Shown here one piece after another: positions 40,069 to 48,243 of a stretch of 64,000 nucleotides of DNA. The number at the start of each line of letters is the position of its first letter. Position 1 is the first letter of the stretch. The translations under genes and the position numbers were made by a program. Where the stretch lies: NCBI RefSeq assembly GCF_009709555.1, contig NZ_WJBG01000197.1, forward strand, positions 99,946 through 163,945, written 5' to 3'. A model generated the notes under the pieces. That model saw only the letters and a list, made by a program, of their open reading frames with translations. It was not told where the DNA came from and did no database searches. The stretch is from Streptomyces blattellae (GTDB lineage Bacteria > Actinomycetota > Actinomycetes > Streptomycetales > Streptomycetaceae).

Positions 40069-40875
40069 TCAGTTCTTCTGGATCTGGTCGAAGGACAGCT
40101 CAACCGGCGTCTCGCGGCCGAAGATCTCCACCAGACCCTTGACCTTCTTCGAGTCGGCGTTGATCTCGTTGATGGTGGCCTGCAGTGTGGCGAACGGGCC
40201 GTCGGTGACGGTGACCGAGTCGCCGACCTCGAAGTCCAGCACCTGGACCTCGACCTTGCGGGCCGGAGCCGGCTTGCCCTCGGCCTCGGCGGCCTCGCGG
40301 GCGGCCTTCTCCTCGGCCTCCGGGGCGAGCATCTTGACGATCTCGTCCAGGGTCAGCGGGTACGGGTCGTAGGCGTTGCCCACGAAGCCGGTGACGCCGG
40401 GGGTGTTGCGGACGACACCCCAGGACTCGTTCGTCAGGTCCATGCGGACGAGGACGTAGCCCGGAAGCTTGTTCTGCTTGATCGTCTTGCGGTCGCCGTT
40501 CTTGATCTGGACGACCTCTTCCTGCGGCACCTCGGCCTGGAAGATGTAGTCCTCGACGTTCAGCGAGACGGCGCGCTGCTCCAGGTTGGTCTTCACGCGG
40601 TTCTCGTAGCCGGCGTAGGTGTGGATGACGTACCACTCGCCGGGCAGCGTGCGCAGTTCCTCGCGCAGGGCGGCGACGGGGTCGACCGGTTCGGCCGGCT
40701 CCTCTTCCTCGGTCGCCTCAGCCTCGGCCTCGGCCTCCGGCTCGTCGTCGACGTGTACGGCGGCGTCGGCAGCCTCGACCTCGTCCAGGTCGTCGTCGGC
40801 ACCCTCGACGATCTCGAGCTCGTCTTCCACGGACTCGACCGGCTCGATGGCGTCGTTCACGTTCGGGTCAGACAC
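40069..40875 (-). CDS. nusG: Transcription termination/antitermination protein NusG
   Basis: NusG binds RNA polymerase and links it to the leading ribosome. The 268-residue product starts at GTG 40875 (GGAAGAAG upstream). The first 85 or so residues are an acidic, Glu/Ala-rich extension absent from E. coli NusG (about 181 residues). Then come the NGN domain (GEWYVIHTYAGYENRVKTNL) and the C-terminal KOW domain (DFEVGDSVTVTDGPFATLQA). It lies 77 bp after secE. The extension is typical of Streptomyces but its role is unknown. Confidence 0.98.
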   Translation of the reverse strand: MSDPNVNDAIEPVESVEDELEIVEGADDDLDEVEAADAAVHVDDEPEAEAEAEATEEEEPAEPVDPVAALREELRTLPGEWYVIHTYAGYENRVKTNLEQRAVSLNVEDYIFQAEVPQEEVVQIKNGDRKTIKQNKLPGYVLVRMDLTNESWGVVRNTPGVTGFVGNAYDPYPLTLDEIVKMLAPEAEEKAAREAAEAEGKPAPARKVEVQVLDFEVGDSVTVTDGPFATLQATINEINADSKKVKGLVEIFGRETPVELSFDQIQKN

Positions 40876-40952
40876 GGTGGCTGCTTCTTCCTGGATACAT
40901 GGGGTGGAACACGCGAATAGGGGCGCCGGGTACGGCGCCCTTCGCATTCGGC

Positions 40953-41234
40953 TCAGCCGAAGACGTACTTGGCGGCCCTGTCGAGTCCGAAGTCAATCAC
41001 AGTCACCAGACCGATCATGATGACGACGAAGATGATCACAACGGTCGTGTACGTCGTCAGCTGGTTGCGCGAGGGCCAGACGACCTTGCGGAGTTCCGCG
41101 ACGATCTGGCGGTAGAAGAGCGCGAGCCGCTTCAGCGGGCCCTTCTTGGCGCGCTTGCCGCCCTTGCGGCCCTGCTCCTTCGGCGCCTCGTCCTGGGCAT
41201 CAGGCGTGTCGATGGAGCCCACGGCGTCCGTCAT
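40953..41234 (-). CDS. secE: Preprotein translocase subunit SecE
   Basis: SecE clamps SecY in the translocon. The 93-residue product has a basic cytoplasmic N-terminus (EQGRKGGKRAKKGPLKRLAL), the amphipathic helix FYRQIVAELRKVVWPSRNQL and one membrane helix (YTTVVIIFVVIMIGLVTVI). It starts 107 bp after tRNA-Trp and is probably co-transcribed with it, in front of nusG. Confidence 0.97.
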   Translation of the reverse strand: MTDAVGSIDTPDAQDEAPKEQGRKGGKRAKKGPLKRLALFYRQIVAELRKVVWPSRNQLTTYTTVVIIFVVIMIGLVTVIDFGLDRAAKYVFG

Positions 41235-41342
41235 TCGTCCTCACCTGATTCCGGGTCGTGGCCGTGCCGCGCCCGGTCTGAGCCGCACGGCGCATTGCTG
41301 CTGTACGTACATGCGCACACTTCCTGGCGAAGGAGTGTGTAG

Positions 41343-41415
41343 CAGGGCCGGAGGGACTTGAACCCCCAACCGCTGGTTTTGGAGACCAGTGCTCTACCAA
41401 TTGAGCTACGACCCT
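41343..41415 (-). tRNA. tRNA-Trp (anticodon CCA)
   Basis: A 73-nt cloverleaf: acceptor AGGGTCG pairs with CGGCCCT (one G-U), D-arm GTAGCTCAATTGGTAGAGC, anticodon stem-loop CTGGTCTCCAAAACCAG with CCA, T-arm GGGGGTTCAAGTCCCTC, discriminator G. CCA is not encoded. It heads secE-nusG, as trpT does in mycobacteria. Confidence 0.97.
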
Positions 41416-41500
41416 TTGGTTCTCCCCAAACGTACCGCATCCGCCCGGATGCTCGGTGTGCACCGGATGAGTGCGGCCCGTGTGAGGCCAACGAGGTGAG

Positions 41501-41530
41501 AGTGTACGTGTTCTGCGGCCAGGCGTCGAA
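41501..41530 (-). promoter_or_regulatory. Possible promoter for tRNA-Trp/secE/nusG
   Basis: Minus strand -10 TACACT (41506-41501) with a weak -35 TTCGAC (41530-41525), 18-bp spacer, about 85 bp before the tRNA. Confidence 0.35.
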
Positions 41531-41685
41531 CAGAAAGCGCCCGTAGGGCCTTTGTCGGTGACGGCCGGCGGGAGATCACCCTGGCCGCGGGCCGTCACCG
41601 GACGCTTGTTCAGCGACTGGCCCGGTGTTGTTCAGTCCGTGAAACCCGCGTGCCGGGCAGGTTTCCGGTCTGAAACGATGGGCCC

Positions 41686-42912
41686 ATGAGCCCTGCAACC
41701 CCTCCCACCGAGCGCCGGGTCTCCGCCCGAGTCGGCGCGATCTCCGAGTCCGCCACCCTCGCCGTGGACGCCAAGGCCAAGGCCCTCAAGGCCGCCGGGC
41801 GACCGGTGATCGGCTTCGGCGCGGGCGAGCCCGACTTCCCGACCCCGGACTACATCGTCGAAGCCGCGATCGAGGCCTGCAAGAACCCGAAGTACCACCG
41901 CTACACACCGGCGGGCGGTCTGCCCGAGCTGAAGGCCGCGATCGCCGCGAAGACGCTGCGCGACTCGGGCTACGAGGTCGACCCGTCGCAGATCCTCGTC
42001 ACCAACGGCGGCAAGCAGGCGATCTACGAGGCCTTCGCCGCGATCCTCGACCCGGGTGACGAGGTCATCGTCCCGGCGCCGTACTGGACCACGTACCCGG
42101 AGTCGATCCGGCTGGCCGGCGGTGTGCCGGTGGACGTCGTCGCGGACGAGACGACCGGCTACCGGGTGAGCGTGGAGCAGCTGGAGGCGGCACGCACCGA
42201 GAAGACGAAGGTCGTCCTCTTCGTCTCCCCGTCGAACCCGACCGGCGCGGTCTACAGCGAGCAGGACACCGAGGCGATCGGCCGCTGGGCCGCGGAGCAC
42301 GGCCTGTGGGTGATGACGGACGAGATCTACGAGCACCTGGTGTACGGCGACGCGGCGTCCGTGTCCCTGCCCGCGCTGCTGCCCGAGCTGCGCGACAAGT
42401 GCATCGTGGTCAACGGGGTCGCCAAGACGTACGCCATGACCGGCTGGCGGGTCGGCTGGATCATCGGCCCGAAGGACGTGGTGAAGGCCGCGACGAACCT
42501 CCAGTCGCACGCCACGTCGAACGTGTCGAACGTCGCCCAGGTGGCGGCGCTGGCCGCGGTCTCCGGCGACCTGGACGCGGTCGCGAAGATGCGCGAGGCC
42601 TTCGACCGGCGCCGCAGGACGATCGTACGGATGCTCAACGAGATCGACGGCGTGGTGTGCCCTGAGCCGGAGGGCGCCTTCTACGCGTACCCGTCGGTGA
42701 AGGCTCTGCTCGGCAAGGAGATCCGCGGCAAGCGCCCGAAGGACTCGGTCGAGCTGGCCGCGCTGATCCTGGAAGAGGCCGAGGTCGCGGTCGTACCCGG
42801 CGAGGCGTTCGGCACTCCGGGCTATCTGCGGCTGTCGTACGCCCTGGGTGACGAGGATCTCGTCGAGGGCGTCTCGCGGATCCAGAAGCTGCTGGCGGAG
42901 GCCCGCGGCTGA
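41686..42912 (+). CDS. aspC: Class I pyridoxal-phosphate aminotransferase (aspartate aminotransferase type)
   Basis: The enzyme should transfer amino groups between aspartate and 2-oxoglutarate; prephenate use is possible in this subgroup. The 408-residue product has the substrate/cofactor segments FGAGEPDFPTPDYIVEAA, ILVTNGGKQAIYEAFAAI, VLFVSPSNPTGAVYSEQD and the PLP lysine Lys247 in NGVAKTYAMTGWRVGW. It is a complete family member. The ATG has only a weak ribosome site. It is divergent from tRNA-Trp and followed by a clear terminator. The same place in S. coelicolor holds, as I recall, an aspartate aminotransferase. Confidence 0.93.
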   Translation: MSPATPPTERRVSARVGAISESATLAVDAKAKALKAAGRPVIGFGAGEPDFPTPDYIVEAAIEACKNPKYHRYTPAGGLPELKAAIAAKTLRDSGYEVDPSQILVTNGGKQAIYEAFAAILDPGDEVIVPAPYWTTYPESIRLAGGVPVDVVADETTGYRVSVEQLEAARTEKTKVVLFVSPSNPTGAVYSEQDTEAIGRWAAEHGLWVMTDEIYEHLVYGDAASVSLPALLPELRDKCIVVNGVAKTYAMTGWRVGWIIGPKDVVKAATNLQSHATSNVSNVAQVAALAAVSGDLDAVAKMREAFDRRRRTIVRMLNEIDGVVCPEPEGAFYAYPSVKALLGKEIRGKRPKDSVELAALILEEAEVAVVPGEAFGTPGYLRLSYALGDEDLVEGVSRIQKLLAEARG

Positions 42913-42928
42913 CGGTTCCTCGTGGGGC

Positions 42929-42960
42929 TGGGGCACGCACCGAGTTCGGTGTGTGCCCCA
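42929..42960 (+). terminator. Terminator after aspC
   Basis: TGGGGCACGCACCGA (42929-42943) pairs with TCGGTGTGTGCCCCA (42946-42960), one G-U pair in 15, followed by TTCGTTTG. Confidence 0.8.
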
Positions 42961-42961
42961 T

Positions 42962-43003
42962 TCGTTTGTGCCAGCTCGTTTGTGCCAGCTCGTTTGTGCG
43001 AGC
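42962..43003. repeat. 14-bp tandem repeat, three units
   Basis: Unit TCGTTTGTGCCAGC at 42962-42975 and 42976-42989 (identical), third copy 42990-43003 with one change. It lies right after the aspC terminator. Confidence 0.9.
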
Positions 43004-43062
43004 AAGACCACTAACGGGGAAAGCGCTACCGGGACGGCACGAACGTACGGCAGGATCCTCAG

Positions 43063-44127
43063 ATGCTGAGCTCTTCAGGGGGACACCCCCCGAACCCCCC
43101 GTGTGTACGTGATGTCTCTGAGCTGCCGAAAGCACATCTGCATCTGCACTTCACCGGCTCGATGCGGCCCACCACCCTGCTGGAGCTGGCCGACAAGTAC
43201 GGCGTGCGGCTGCCCGAGGCGCTGACCGAGGCGCTGACGAGCGGAGAGCCTCCGAGACTTCGGGCGACGGACGAGCGGGGCTGGTTCCGTTTCCAGCGGC
43301 TGTACGACGCCGCCCGCTCGTGTCTGCAGCAGCCGGAGGACATCCAGCGGCTGGTGCGGGAGGCCGCGGAGGAGGACGTCAAGGACGGCTCGGGGTGGCT
43401 GGAGATACAGGTCGACCCGACGTCGTACGCCCCTCGGCTGGGCGGTCTCATCCCGGCGCTGGAGATCATCCTGGACGCGGTGGAGTCGGCGATGCGGGAG
43501 ACCGGCCTCGGGATCCGGGTGCTGGTCGCCGCGAACCGGATGAAGCATCCGCTGGACGCCCGCACGCTGGCCCGGCTGGCGGTGCGGTACGCGGACCGCG
43601 GGGTGGTCGGCTTCGGGTTGTCGAACGACGAACGGCGGGGCATGGCGCGGGACTTCGACCGCGCCTTCTACATCGCGCGCGAGGGTGGCCTGCTGTCGGC
43701 TCCGCACGGCGGCGAGCTGACCGGCCCGGCGTCGGTGCGTGACTGCCTGGACGACCTGCACGCGAACCGGATCGGGCACGGCGTACGGGCGGCGGAGGAC
43801 CCGCGGCTGCTGAAGCGGCTGGCCGACCGGGGGGTGACCTGCGAGGTGTGCCCGGCGTCGAACGTGGCTCTCGGCGTCTACGAGCAGCCGGAGGACGTCC
43901 CGCTGCGGACGCTGTTCGAGGCGGGTGTCCCGATGGCGCTGGGCGCCGACGACCCGCTCCTCTTCGGCTCCAGGCTGGCCGCCCAGTACGAGCTGGCCCG
44001 CCGCCACCACGCCTTCACGGACACCGAGTTGGCGGAACTGGCCCGCCAGTCGGTACGGGCGTCGGCGGCACCGGAGGACGTGCGGCGCAAGCTGCTGTCG
44101 GGCGTGGACGACTGGCTGACGGCGTAG
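43063..44127 (+). CDS. Adenosine deaminase family protein
   Basis: The 354-residue TIM-barrel protein should deaminate adenosine or a related purine. Metal and catalytic residues are present: His27 and His29 in KAHLHLHF, the HGGE motif (metal His plus catalytic Glu), RIGHGV, and the Asp pair of GADDPLLF. The usual KVELHVHLDG opening is changed: Glu is His25 and the substrate-contacting Asp/Glu is Thr31, so the substrate may not be adenosine. ATG 43063 is the only plausible start; the first 14 codons pass through a GC-run (CAGGGGGACACCCCCCGAA) and are not conserved. It is 150 bp after aspC. Confidence 0.88.
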   Translation: MLSSSGGHPPNPPCVRDVSELPKAHLHLHFTGSMRPTTLLELADKYGVRLPEALTEALTSGEPPRLRATDERGWFRFQRLYDAARSCLQQPEDIQRLVREAAEEDVKDGSGWLEIQVDPTSYAPRLGGLIPALEIILDAVESAMRETGLGIRVLVAANRMKHPLDARTLARLAVRYADRGVVGFGLSNDERRGMARDFDRAFYIAREGGLLSAPHGGELTGPASVRDCLDDLHANRIGHGVRAAEDPRLLKRLADRGVTCEVCPASNVALGVYEQPEDVPLRTLFEAGVPMALGADDPLLFGSRLAAQYELARRHHAFTDTELAELARQSVRASAAPEDVRRKLLSGVDDWLTA

Positions 44128-44178
44128 CTCGTGCGGTGACGGCGGCCAGGAGCGTGTGGGCGAGCTGCCGGGCGGAGG

Positions 44179-44230
44179 TGGCCAGGGTGACCGACGTGGC
44201 CAGGGTGACCGACGTGGCCAGGGTGACCGT
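44179..44230. repeat. 18-bp tandem repeat, three units
   Basis: Unit GTGGCCAGGGTGACCGAC at 44179-44196 and 44197-44214, with a third 16-bp copy from 44215. It lies between the convergent ends of the deaminase gene and murB. Confidence 0.9.
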
Positions 44231-44305
44231 ACGCCTTCCGGCGTCGCGTCGTAGGCGAAGGCGCGCTGGGCGCCAGCCAGGGGCCGGCCTGCTGGTCAGG
44301 GCTGG

Positions 44306-45361
44306 CTACACGCTGACGCCCACCGTCACCGGTTCGTTGACCAGCGTGATGCCGAACGTCTCGCGGACGCCTGCGACGACCTCGCGGGCCAGCGCGAGGA
44401 GGTCCTCCGTGGTCGCCTCGCCCCGGTTGGTGAGGGCGAGGGTGTGCTTCGTGGAGATGCGGGCGGGGCCGGTGCCGTAGCCCTTGGTGAAGCCGGCCTG
44501 GTCGATCAGCCAGGCGGCGGAGGTTTTGGTGTGGCCCTCGCCTGCGGGGTACGCGGGGGGCTCCACTCCGTCGCCGAGCCGGTCGTGCACGCGCGCGTGG
44601 AACTCGGCGAAGTCCGCGTCGGTGAGGATCGGGTTGGTGAAGAAGGAGCCGGCCGACCAGGTGTCGTGGTCGTCGGGGTCCAGGACCATGCCCTTGCCGG
44701 TGCGGAGCTTGAGTACGGTCTCGCGGGCGGCGTCGAGGGGCACGCGGTCGCCGGGGGCGACGCCGAGGGCGCGGGCGGTCTCGGCGTACCTGATGGGGGC
44801 GGAGCGGCCCTCGGCGTCCTCCAGCCGGTAGCGGACGCGCAGGACGACATGGCGCTCGGGGTCGGCCTTGAAGCGGCTGTGGCGGTACGAGAATGCGCAG
44901 TCGGGGTTGGTGAGGGTGACCGTCTCGCGGGTCTGCCTGTCGTAGGCGACGACCTCGGTGATCGTCGAGGAGACCTCCTGGCCGTACGCGCCGACGTTCT
45001 GGATCGGGGTCGCGCCTGCCGAGCCGGGGATGCCGACCAGGCACTCGATGCCGGCCAGTCCGGCTTCTACGGTGCGGGTGACGGCGTCGGTCCATACCTC
45101 GCCGGCGGCCAGTTCGAGTGTGGTGCCGGTCAGTTCGAAGCCTTGTGTGGCGATGCGCAGGGCCGTGCCGTCGAAGCCCTTGTCGCCGATGACCAGGTTC
45201 GATCCGCCGCCGATGAGCAGGAGGGGGGTTCCCTTGTCGTCGGCTTCCCGTACGACGGCGACGACCTCGGCGTCGGTCGTCGCGGTGACCAGGCGGGTGG
45301 CGGGGCCGCCCAGCCGGAAGGTGGTCAGGGGGGCGAGGGGGGCGTCGTGGAGTTCCTGCAC
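44306..45361 (-). CDS. murB: UDP-N-acetylenolpyruvoylglucosamine reductase MurB
   Basis: MurB is the FAD/NADPH enzyme that forms UDP-N-acetylmuramate, the second committed step of peptidoglycan synthesis. The 351-residue product starts at GTG 45361 (MQELHDAPLAPLTTFRLGGP). FAD-binding motifs are LLLIGGGSNLVIGDKGFDG and GIPGSAGATPIQNVGAYGQE; catalytic residues are the Arg of SYRHSRFK, Ser of AGSFFTNP and Glu of LVNEPVTVG. Its open frame continues about 1.9 kb further upstream through antisense MFS DNA, which is not coding. It is convergent with the deaminase gene. Confidence 0.96.
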   Translation of the reverse strand: MQELHDAPLAPLTTFRLGGPATRLVTATTDAEVVAVVREADDKGTPLLLIGGGSNLVIGDKGFDGTALRIATQGFELTGTTLELAAGEVWTDAVTRTVEAGLAGIECLVGIPGSAGATPIQNVGAYGQEVSSTITEVVAYDRQTRETVTLTNPDCAFSYRHSRFKADPERHVVLRVRYRLEDAEGRSAPIRYAETARALGVAPGDRVPLDAARETVLKLRTGKGMVLDPDDHDTWSAGSFFTNPILTDADFAEFHARVHDRLGDGVEPPAYPAGEGHTKTSAAWLIDQAGFTKGYGTGPARISTKHTLALTNRGEATTEDLLALAREVVAGVRETFGITLVNEPVTVGVSV

Positions 45362-46005
45362 GGGCTCAAGAGTACGAGACGGTGGGTGGGGGTTTCGGTG
45401 GCGATGCCTCCCGGCGGGGGTGAGGTTGGCGGGGGTGAGGTTGGCGGGGGTGCGCGTAGCGCCTTGGGTTCGTGGTGGGGGCGGGGCCGCGGCAAGGGCG
45501 GGGCCGCAGCGAGGGCGGGGCCGCGGCGAGGGTGTCCGTCCTCGGAACGTCGCGGCTCGGTCGGTTGCGTCCTGCCCGCGTTGACGCGACAAACGCTGCG
45601 GGCGGACACCCCCACCACGCCCTCGTCCCGCCGTTCGCGACCACGGGTGCGCGGTGGCGCCTACAGGCACGCCGGGCCGACCGACTGCCCGCGTAGCGAC
45701 CGCGGGTGTGTGGGCGCCTACACGGCACGTAGGGTCGGCCGTTCGGGCGCTCGGGCGCTCGGGCGCTCGGGCGGCTGCGGGTGCGTCGGTGCGTGGCACC
45801 CCGTCCAGCCGTATCCGCCCAGTTGCGGGCAGTCGTGCCGCCTGGGGTGGCACGGGTGGGCGCAGGCGGCGCCCCGTCAGCGCCGGGCTGCGCGACCCAC
45901 CCCGCCCCAGCCACCGCGCCGTCGCCCACGGGGCGTACGTCCGGCCGCCCGTGGGCGACGGCGCGTACGGCCCCACCCTGGTGGGCGGAGCCGTACGCCC
46001 TGGAG
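45362..46005. other. murB-MFS intergenic region with many short repeats (644 bp)
   Basis: Open frames here are just GC-driven. Arrays present: 15-bp unit GCGGGGGTGAGGTTG (45414-45452), 17-bp unit GCGGGGCCGCGGCAAGG with variants (45481-45531, three units), 8-bp TCGGGCGC (45743-45774, four units), and a degenerate direct repeat of about 46 bp (45638-45683 and 45697-45742). A perfect 18-bp hairpin at 45915-45965 closes the MFS gene. The 17- and 8-bp periods are not multiples of three, supporting non-coding DNA. Confidence 0.75.
45915..45965 (-). terminator. Large hairpin after the MFS gene
   Basis: CGCGCCGTCGCCCACGGG (45915-45932) pairs perfectly over 18 bp with 45948-45965, 15-nt loop, 41 bp past the MFS stop. 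Confidence 0.7.
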
Positions 46006-47451
46006 TCAGCCCGCGGCCGGTTCCAGGACCGGCGCCGATTCCTGCTCCTCCTCCTCGGCCCGCGCGGCGTGCCTTGTCGGGATCAGCAGGGCCGCGACTC
46101 CGGCCAGAGCGACCACCGCGGAGCCGGTGACCAGGGCGGGCCGCAGACCGTCGACGAAGGTCTGGGCGGTCTCGTAGCCACCCTGGGCCGAGAAGATCGA
46201 CGCCATGATGGCGATGCCCAGCGCGCCGCCGACCTCGCGCAGGGCGTTGTTGGCGCCGGAGGCGATGCCCTGCTCGCTGTGCCGGACGCTGGACATCACG
46301 AGGTTGGCGGCGGGGGCGAAGTACAGGCCCATCCCCACGCCGCTGATGATCAGTGCGGGCAGCTGGACGCCGTATGAGGCGTCGGCGGTGACCACGGAGG
46401 CCATGTAGCCGAGGCCGATCGCCTGGAGGAAGAGGCCGGTGGCTACGACAGGGCGGCCGCCGATACGGTCGGAGAGGATGCCGGCGACCGGCGCGACGAG
46501 CATCGGCATGCCGGTCCAGGGCAGCATGCGCAGGCCGGCCTCGGTGGGCGAGTAGCCGAGCACGCCCTGCATGTACTGGCTGAGCAGGAAGATCGAACCG
46601 AACATGCCCAGGAACATCAGCAGGCTCGCGGCGTTGATCCCGGAGAAGGCCCGGGAGCGGAACAACCGCATGGGGAGCATGGGGTTCTTGGCGCGGGCGC
46701 TGTAGAGGATGAAGCCGATCAGCAGGGCGGATCCGGCGAACAGGCCGGTCAGGACCAGGGGGGCGGTCCAGCCGTCGGCGGGGCCGCGGACCAGGCCGTA
46801 GACGATCCCGAAGAGGCCGCCGCTGGCGAGCAGGGTGCCGGGGACGTCGAGCGGGGAGCCGGTGCCGTGGGACTCGGCGAGGCGGAGGCGGGCGAGCGGC
46901 AGCAGGGCCAGGCCGAGCGGAACGTTCAGCCAGAAGATCCACTGCCAGGAGATGTGCTCGGTGAGGCTGCCGCCGATCAGCGGCCCGGAGGCGACGGCGA
47001 GTCCGTTGACGGCGCCCCAGATGCCGTACGCCATACCGCGCCTGGCCGCCGGCACGGCCGCCGTCAGCAGGGTCAGCGTCAGCGGCATCATGATCGCCGC
47101 GCCGACACCCTGTACCGCGCGGGCGGCGATGAGGCTGTCGATGCCGGGGGCGACGGCCGCGGCTGCGGACGCGCCGGTGAAGATCGCGAGGCCGACTATG
47201 AAGAGCCGTCGACGGCCGAAGCGGTCGCCGAGTGCCGCCCCGAACATCAGCAGCACGGCGAAGGTGAGCGTGTAGGCGCTCACGGTCCATTCCAGGTCGT
47301 CCAGCGCTCCGCCGAGATCCTCGCGGATGGAGGGCAGCGCGGTGGTGACGACGAGGTTGTCCAGGGACGCCATGAATCCGGCGACGCTGGTGATGACGAG
47401 GGCCCAGACTGCTCCCCCGCGCGGTGCGTGCTGTGCGGTCTGCTGTGACAT
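46006..47451 (-). CDS. MFS drug exporter, DHA2 (14-helix) family
   Basis: The 481-residue protein is a proton-driven drug efflux candidate of the EmrB/QacA class, in the membrane. Residues 20-450 hold about 14 hydrophobic helices; the first loop has motif A (GAALGDRFGRRRLFIVG) and helix 5 the antiporter-type GPLIGGSLTEHISWQWIFWL. A Glu-rich tail ends it. GGGGGAGCG precedes the ATG. It lies 96 bp after the TetR gene on the same strand, with an 18-bp palindrome (47482-47499) in the gap, so TetR very likely represses it. Substrate unknown. Confidence 0.93.
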   Translation of the reverse strand: MSQQTAQHAPRGGAVWALVITSVAGFMASLDNLVVTTALPSIREDLGGALDDLEWTVSAYTLTFAVLLMFGAALGDRFGRRRLFIVGLAIFTGASAAAAVAPGIDSLIAARAVQGVGAAIMMPLTLTLLTAAVPAARRGMAYGIWGAVNGLAVASGPLIGGSLTEHISWQWIFWLNVPLGLALLPLARLRLAESHGTGSPLDVPGTLLASGGLFGIVYGLVRGPADGWTAPLVLTGLFAGSALLIGFILYSARAKNPMLPMRLFRSRAFSGINAASLLMFLGMFGSIFLLSQYMQGVLGYSPTEAGLRMLPWTGMPMLVAPVAGILSDRIGGRPVVATGLFLQAIGLGYMASVVTADASYGVQLPALIISGVGMGLYFAPAANLVMSSVRHSEQGIASGANNALREVGGALGIAIMASIFSAQGGYETAQTFVDGLRPALVTGSAVVALAGVAALLIPTRHAARAEEEEQESAPVLEPAAG

Positions 47452-47481
47452 CGCTCCCCCAGAGGTGATGACGGCTGATGA

Positions 47482-47499
47482 TTAGTTATTGATTACTAA
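47482..47499. promoter_or_regulatory. Putative TetR operator upstream of the MFS gene
   Basis: TTAGTTATTGATTACTAA is an imperfect palindrome (half-sites TTAGT/ACTAA) in an AT-rich island, 31 bp before the MFS ATG. It matches 48133-48150 at 16 of 18 positions. Confidence 0.75.
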
Positions 47500-47547
47500 T
47501 TTCTGCGGCCAGGGGTCAGGGCACGTCGATGGAATGCGACCGGCCGC

Positions 47548-48123
47548 TTACCCGTCTTCCGCATCCGACGAGGGCTGCTGCGCCGAGGGGTACAGGCCGT
47601 CCCAGATCCGGTGGCCGGCGGGGAACCCCATGGCCGACAGGGTGTTGATGAGCATTCCGTACGCCATGAAGGTTGTCGTCTCGTTGACGTCGGCACCCAG
47701 TGGCAGATGCACGGCGTCCCAGAGTTCCAGCCAGCCCTTGCGCACCATCTCGCCGAACTCGTGATCCCCGGCATCCTCGGCGGCGGCGACCGCGACATAG
47801 ACCTGCAACTGCATCAGCAGTCGCTCGGGCTGCTCGGCGATCAGTCGCACGTAGGCGTCCCCCATGGCATGCAGGGCCTCCTCACCCTCCAGCCCTTTGG
47901 AGGTCTCCTCGAAGAAGCGGCGCATGTCCTGCATACAACGCTCCGCCGCGGCGAGGAAGATCGCCTTCTTGCCCGGGAAGAGCCGGAAGAGATACGGCTG
48001 TGAGACACCGACCCGCTTGGCGATCGCCTCGGTGGAAGTGCCGTAGTAGCCGCGCTGCGCGAACTCGGCGATCGCTGCCCTGATGACGCTCTCACGCCTC
48101 TCTTCCGCGCTCATCCTGACCAT
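47548..48123 (-). CDS. TetR family transcriptional regulator
   Basis: The 191-residue repressor has the TetR helix-turn-helix (IRAAIAEFAQRGYYGTSTEA, then IAKRVGVSQPYLFRLFPGKK) and a variable C-terminal ligand domain. ATG 48114 (MSAEERRES) is an equally good start. It precedes the MFS exporter on the same strand. Two near-identical palindromes, one before each gene, imply it controls itself and the pump. Confidence 0.93.
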   Translation of the reverse strand: MVRMSAEERRESVIRAAIAEFAQRGYYGTSTEAIAKRVGVSQPYLFRLFPGKKAIFLAAAERCMQDMRRFFEETSKGLEGEEALHAMGDAYVRLIAEQPERLLMQLQVYVAVAAAEDAGDHEFGEMVRKGWLELWDAVHLPLGADVNETTTFMAYGMLINTLSAMGFPAGHRIWDGLYPSAQQPSSDAEDG

Positions 48124-48132
48124 GTGGCTAAG

Positions 48133-48150
48133 TTAGTACTCAATCACTAA
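48133..48150. promoter_or_regulatory. Putative TetR operator upstream of the tetR gene
   Basis: TTAGTACTCAATCACTAA; its complement TTAGTGATTGAGTACTAA matches the MFS site at 16 of 18 positions. It lies 10 bp before the tetR ATG and would overlap the promoter. Confidence 0.75.
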
Positions 48151-48186
48151 CTAAGTCAAGCAGGGCCGACCGGTACGGGCAGATGA

Positions 48187-48220
48187 GTAAGGGGCGCCCG
48201 CCATGGCGAACGCCCCTTAC
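48187..48220 (-). terminator. Terminator after hadB-like gene
   Basis: GTAAGGGGCG (48187-48196) pairs perfectly with CGCCCCTTAC (48211-48220). It lies 23 bp beyond the gene's stop. Confidence 0.75.
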
Positions 48221-48243
48221 CCGATGACCCTCGCTGAACATTC

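Noticed and set aside
45366..45929. 187-codon open frame between murB and the MFS gene
   Set aside because: Low-complexity Arg/Pro/Ala product over repeats with 17- and 8-bp periods; no ribosome site.
45362..47290. Apparent 994-residue protein fusing a long N-terminal region to MurB
   Set aside because: MurB is complete from GTG 45361; the extra part is antisense to the MFS gene and passes through non-triplet tandem repeats.
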